A DNA stretch of 15,140 nucleotides from SABI01 sp964453215 (GTDB taxonomy: Bacteria > Spirochaetota > Spirochaetia > Sphaerochaetales > Sphaerochaetaceae), in the NCBI GenBank assembly GCA_964453215.1, contig CAYVRR010000049.1, forward strand, positions 1-15,140, written 5' to 3'. Within the stretch, counting starts at the first letter, position 1; each line of letters starts with the position of its first letter. Positions 12,341 to 15,140 of the stretch are shown here, piece after piece. Position numbers and translations under genes: made by a program. Under the pieces are notes generated by a model that did not search any database, had not been told where the DNA came from, and saw only the letters and a list, made by a program, of their open reading frames with translations.

Positions 12341-15140
12341 TTAGAAAAGGTTAATGTGTGCACCAATTGAAATCATTGGAACTGTAACTCCTGCGTTTAC
12401 ACCATTGTAAGTGGTATCGTTAGTAAATGGTGTGTAGGTTCCAACCTTTGCATGGAGATCTACATTACCACTAGTTACACCTAGTGTAAGTCCAATCATG
12501 CTATCTTCATTAACAGCAAATGTTTTAGCTCTACTCATAAGTGAAGCTGTTGAGTTAATGAAATCTTTTGTCCCCTTTATTAATCCTTTTCTTGAATACT
12601 CAACTCCAAGTGCAAAGTTCTTAATATCAAACGATAACCCTACATGGAGAAGGTCTTCACTCTCTATGATAGCAAAGTCTGAACGTAAGGGGAGGGTGTA
12701 TGAAGCGTGAAGGTCAACATGTTCACCCCTATAGGAGGTGTCAACAGAAGCTTTGTAGGTTCTTCCACTCGTTGTTGCACTATTACTCCATTGGCTATCA
12801 AATGCATTTAAGATATCTCTTCTAGTTGATTGATAGAAGGAGTTATACATTCCCATAGAGATTGCCCCTTCTTGAGTTGAAGCTAAGAGGTCAAGTGTAA
12901 AATTATTCCAAGTAGAATTAATTCCAGCACTAATTATGTAGTTATTAAATCTAGATAAGAAGGTAGGAGAAGATGAGTTGTATAACATTTGTTTAAATCC
13001 ATCAGCTCTATCATATCCTAACAGGGTAGAGAAACTACCATACAACGCTATAGATTGACGCTCTTTACTTATGAGTGGAAGTAATCCATCGACGGTGGTA
13101 ACAACATCGAGTTGTTTTTCACTTGCGCCTAATTTAGCACTCACAATTCCACTTACACCAAATTCTGCCCTATAGTTCTTAAATGGTGTCACACCAAATC
13201 TAGCCTGTGAGAGTTGGAAACTCGTAAGGTCATTAACAAAAGCACTCATATTAAAGAGGTTAGACTCAAGGTTTAGCGTGAGTGAGAGTTTATTTTGCAG
13301 CTCACTGTTACTTGTTGTATCGATAAACTTAATGAGTGAACCAGATGAGTAGGTTTGAGTTCTATTTATAGACAAGAAGTTTGAACTCTCCTTACTTCCC
13401 ATTTCAAAGTGATCTACTAGATTGAAGAGGTCTGTTGCAATATCGAATGATGAAGCAAAGAGACCACTTACACCGCGAGTAAAGCTAAATGGTGAGTTAA
13501 AGGAGTGAGTATAGAGGTCTGCAGTATCTGCATTAAAGGTGATTTTTGGACCAATTCCAAAGCTAAAGTTATTTTTAGCGAGTGTGAAAACAGGAGTGAG
13601 TGAGATATAGTTTTCATCACTTCCACTCACAAAGAGTCGAGTATAATCACTTTGTACATCAACTGAGTAATTAAATCCTTCTTCTAGCTTCTCTTTTCTT
13701 TCCACAATTTCCTTCTTTTGAGTTGAAAGGTCTATTGTGGAGGAGAGGGTAAGGGTTGAAATACCTGTGTTATTAAACAACAGGTCAGCTGAAAGGCTGA
13801 ATGGGCCTGAAGTGTAGCTTCCCATGATATAAGGATCTGATGTTCCAGCTTTTCCAATAAATGCATACGCATCATCTAATAATCCAGTTAATCCATTATC
13901 AAATGAGAATAGTTTTTTTATGCTACTAATTGCACCAAATTTTCTAAGACCTGCTTCTACTTGTAAATTCTCTCCCTTATAGGTTAATCCAAGTTTAAGG
14001 GTATCACCAGTTACAGAGGGATAGGCATCTAAGGGGACAATTCTTGAAAAGTCTTGTTCAATAGGGAGCAAGTAACTCATATCAAAACCAAAACGATCTG
14101 AAGTATATGAACTAGATATACCTGCTAAGAGTTGAACTCCACTGTGTTGACTAATTCTACTACCACTGTAGTAGGTGTCGTTGATAGAGCCATATTGCAT
14201 AAGGGGATCAGTTGCATTAAATACTGAACCAATGAGTGAAAAGTCCCACTTTTTAGTTGCAAATTCGAGTCCACCAGTAACTTGGAAGTTAGGGAATTTA
14301 GCACTAAATCCACTTCCTGATGAGTTATAGAGGGAGTTAATATCAAATGGAATAGCATCTAGGGAAGTTGATACGCCTCCATAGAGAGACATCTGGAAGG
14401 TTCTCTTATTAGTAATTAACCACGACCCATCAAGTGTTGGGTAGAGGGTAATATCACTTAAGGTTCTGTTTGTGTTTATTAAAGATCCTAGTGCTAACTC
14501 AAAACGATCGCCAAGATCAAATGAGAACCTGATGGAACCATGCTGAGGAATCGATGTAGAAAAAGATGTGAGATACATATCATCAAAGAATGCTTGTATT
14601 CCAAATTTTCCTATCGTAGCAGTGCTATAAAGTGCTAGGCTCTCTTTCCCACCTGGTCCTTTGGTAGGAGTATAGTTGTTGACAAAAAATCCTTTTCCAA
14701 AAGTAATTGGAGTTTTATCATCAATTTGAATAAAGAGATTATCTGATTGTTCTCCATAGTAGAAGTAATCAATAAATCTCATTGTACTTCGCACTGCACC
14801 AAATAATCCACTTTCAATATCTAAGTTGTTTACAGGGGCATTGAGTGGGTCAAAAATTGATCCATCTGTGAGGTAGAATGCTTGTAAGCCAACTCGAGCT
14901 TTTTTAATCTGGAAATATGGGTTAATAGAGAAACCAACTTTAGTTGCACTTCCTCCCAATACATCATCTTTTGTTGCTATAAATGAAGTTTTAACACCAA
15001 ATACATTTTTAGAAACAGGTAAAGCTGCACTTGTCTTAATCCCTTTTTGAGGTTGAATAGCTAAAGGACTCACTTCTTCTTCTACAGAAGCAACTTCAAC
15101 ATCACTAGCAGCAGGCTCTTCTTCTACAGAAGCAACTTCA
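12341..15140 (-). CDS. Large outer-membrane-like beta-rich protein with a duplicated domain (5' end outside window)
   Basis: The frame is open to the right edge; the GTG at 15073 is internal, because EVASVEEE-type coding sequence continues upstream of it without a stop. More than 930 residues are visible. Apart from an acidic N-terminal segment, the protein is made of alternating hydrophobic/polar strands with short Ser/Asn/Gly/Thr turns and ends in INLF, a terminal Phe typical of beta-barrel outer-membrane proteins. Counting from the GTG, residues about 23-448 and 470-910 are two homologous copies. FIDYFYYGEQSDNLFIQID (100-118) matches LVDHFEMGSKESSNFLSIN (552-570), LYGGVSTSL (230-238) matches LYGSFSTLL (677-685), and SYLLPIEQDFSRI (333-345) matches SYTLPLRSDFAII (791-803). 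A charged linker (KKEIVERKEKLEEG) separates them. No named family is recognised. A porin-like, adhesin or surface scaffold role is only inference. The signal peptide must lie beyond the window. Confidence 0.8.
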   Translation of the reverse strand, partial: EVASVEEEPAASDVEVASVEEEVSPLAIQPQKGIKTSAALPVSKNVFGVKTSFIATKDDVLGGSATKVGFSINPYFQIKKARVGLQAFYLTDGSIFDPLNAPVNNLDIESGLFGAVRSTMRFIDYFYYGEQSDNLFIQIDDKTPITFGKGFFVNNYTPTKGPGGKESLALYSTATIGKFGIQAFFDDMYLTSFSTSIPQHGSIRFSFDLGDRFELALGSLINTNRTLSDITLYPTLDGSWLITNKRTFQMSLYGGVSTSLDAIPFDINSLYNSSGSGFSAKFPNFQVTGGLEFATKKWDFSLIGSVFNATDPLMQYGSINDTYYSGSRISQHSGVQLLAGISSSYTSDRFGFDMSYLLPIEQDFSRIVPLDAYPSVTGDTLKLGLTYKGENLQVEAGLRKFGAISSIKKLFSFDNGLTGLLDDAYAFIGKAGTSDPYIMGSYTSGPFSLSADLLFNNTGISTLTLSSTIDLSTQKKEIVERKEKLEEGFNYSVDVQSDYTRLFVSGSDENYISLTPVFTLAKNNFSFGIGPKITFNADTADLYTHSFNSPFSFTRGVSGLFASSFDIATDLFNLVDHFEMGSKESSNFLSINRTQTYSSGSLIKFIDTTSNSELQNKLSLTLNLESNLFNMSAFVNDLTSFQLSQARFGVTPFKNYRAEFGVSGIVSAKLGASEKQLDVVTTVDGLLPLISKERQSIALYGSFSTLLGYDRADGFKQMLYNSSSPTFLSRFNNYIISAGINSTWNNFTLDLLASTQEGAISMGMYNSFYQSTRRDILNAFDSQWSNSATTSGRTYKASVDTSYRGEHVDLHASYTLPLRSDFAIIESEDLLHVGLSFDIKNFALGVEYSRKGLIKGTKDFINSTASLMSRAKTFAVNEDSMIGLTLGVTSGNVDLHAKVGTYTPFTNDTTYNGVNAGVTVPMISIGAHINLF
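12344..13666 (-). repeat. Protein-level repeat unit 2 of the outer-membrane-like protein
   Basis: Second copy of the domain. It contains LVDHFEMG, LIKFIDTTSN, SAFVNDLTSFQLS, ALYGSFSTLL followed by MLYNSSSP, and SYTLPLRSDF in the same order as unit 1, and ends with the protein's terminal Phe. Confidence 0.7.
13730..15007 (-). repeat. Protein-level repeat unit 1 of the outer-membrane-like protein
   Basis: First copy of a roughly 430-residue beta-rich domain. Landmarks in order are FIDYFYYG, FFVNNYTPTKG, QAFFDDMYLTSFS, SLYGGVSTSL followed by SLYNSSGS, and SYLLPIEQDF. Each has a counterpart in the same order about 447-458 residues later. The similarity is visible in protein, not as DNA identity, so the duplication is old. 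Confidence 0.7.
15075..15139 (-). repeat. Direct repeat encoding EVASVEEE in the acidic N-terminal segment
   Basis: A 23-nt sequence (tcttcttctacagaagcaac plus ttc on the plus strand) occurs at 15075-15097 and again at 15117-15139 with no mismatch, a period of 42 nt or 14 codons. It encodes EVASVEEE twice, joined by PAASDV. The repeat keeps the reading frame and may continue beyond the window. Such Glu/Pro/Ala-rich segments usually act as flexible spacers between a signal peptide and a folded domain. Confidence 0.75.

Noticed and set aside
14125..14358. Extra frame inside the outer-membrane-like gene on the same strand, and similar frames at 879-1124, 3500-3754, 4020-4223, 7023-7295, 10967-11167, 11809-12000 and 12498-12710
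   Set aside because: All lie within well-supported genes in another frame or strand, have no family resemblance and lack ribosome sites worth noting.
15071..15073. GTG as the start of the outer-membrane-like protein
   Set aside because: The frame stays open upstream to the window edge and encodes the repeated EVASVEEE segment, and no signal peptide follows this GTG.
15075..15139. Direct repeats as a CRISPR array or attachment site
   Set aside because: The repeats are in frame within a coding sequence, with a 19-nt gap that also encodes acidic linker; no array or integrase is nearby.

Overview
The window looks like a low-GC, diderm bacterial chromosome segment. It carries a predicted lipoprotein with a lipobox ending in TSC, a very large beta-rich protein ending in Phe (outer-membrane barrel style), and an endonuclease-type MutL. 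A spirochaete-like origin is my best guess from style and gene neighbourhood, but no rRNA or lineage marker is present, so the assignment is weak.

Region 1 (2-7407, all + strand, gaps of at most about 70 nt) reads as one catabolic operon. It holds the 3' end of a TRAP-type substrate-binding protein, the small (DctQ) and large (DctM) TRAP permeases, an Asp/Glu-racemase superfamily protein, an M24-fold hydrolase closely resembling ectoine hydrolase (DoeA/EutD), a threonine-dehydratase-like PLP enzyme (EutB-like), an ornithine-cyclodeaminase-like enzyme (EutC-like), and a second, more divergent DoeA/EutD-like hydrolase. The gene set mirrors the eutABCD block used by proteobacteria for ectoine/hydroxyectoine breakdown, here coupled to a TRAP importer. 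It differs in having two hydrolase paralogs flanking eutB-eutC, a racemase-like protein that does not look like classical EutA, and no visible deacetylase (DoeB/EutE) or regulator. The likely role is import and ring opening of ectoine, hydroxyectoine or a related cyclic amidine, followed by PLP- and NAD-linked processing to central metabolites.

Region 2 (7408-7730) is a 323-nt intergenic stretch with several inverted repeats. It separates the catabolic operon from the next transcription unit.

Region 3 (7731-10501, + strand) holds a dihydroorotate-dehydrogenase-like barrel protein that lacks the usual catalytic Cys motif, a divergent PlsC-type acyltransferase and a small lipoprotein. They are tightly packed, with a 1-nt stop/start overlap between the last two.

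Region 4 (10498-15140, - strand) holds mutL, whose stop codon shares the same TTAA with the lipoprotein gene's stop, and a >930-residue outer-membrane-like protein that runs off the window. That protein is a tandem duplication of one ~440-residue beta-rich domain, joined by a short charged linker and preceded by a Glu-rich repeated segment. An intrinsic terminator lies between it and mutL.
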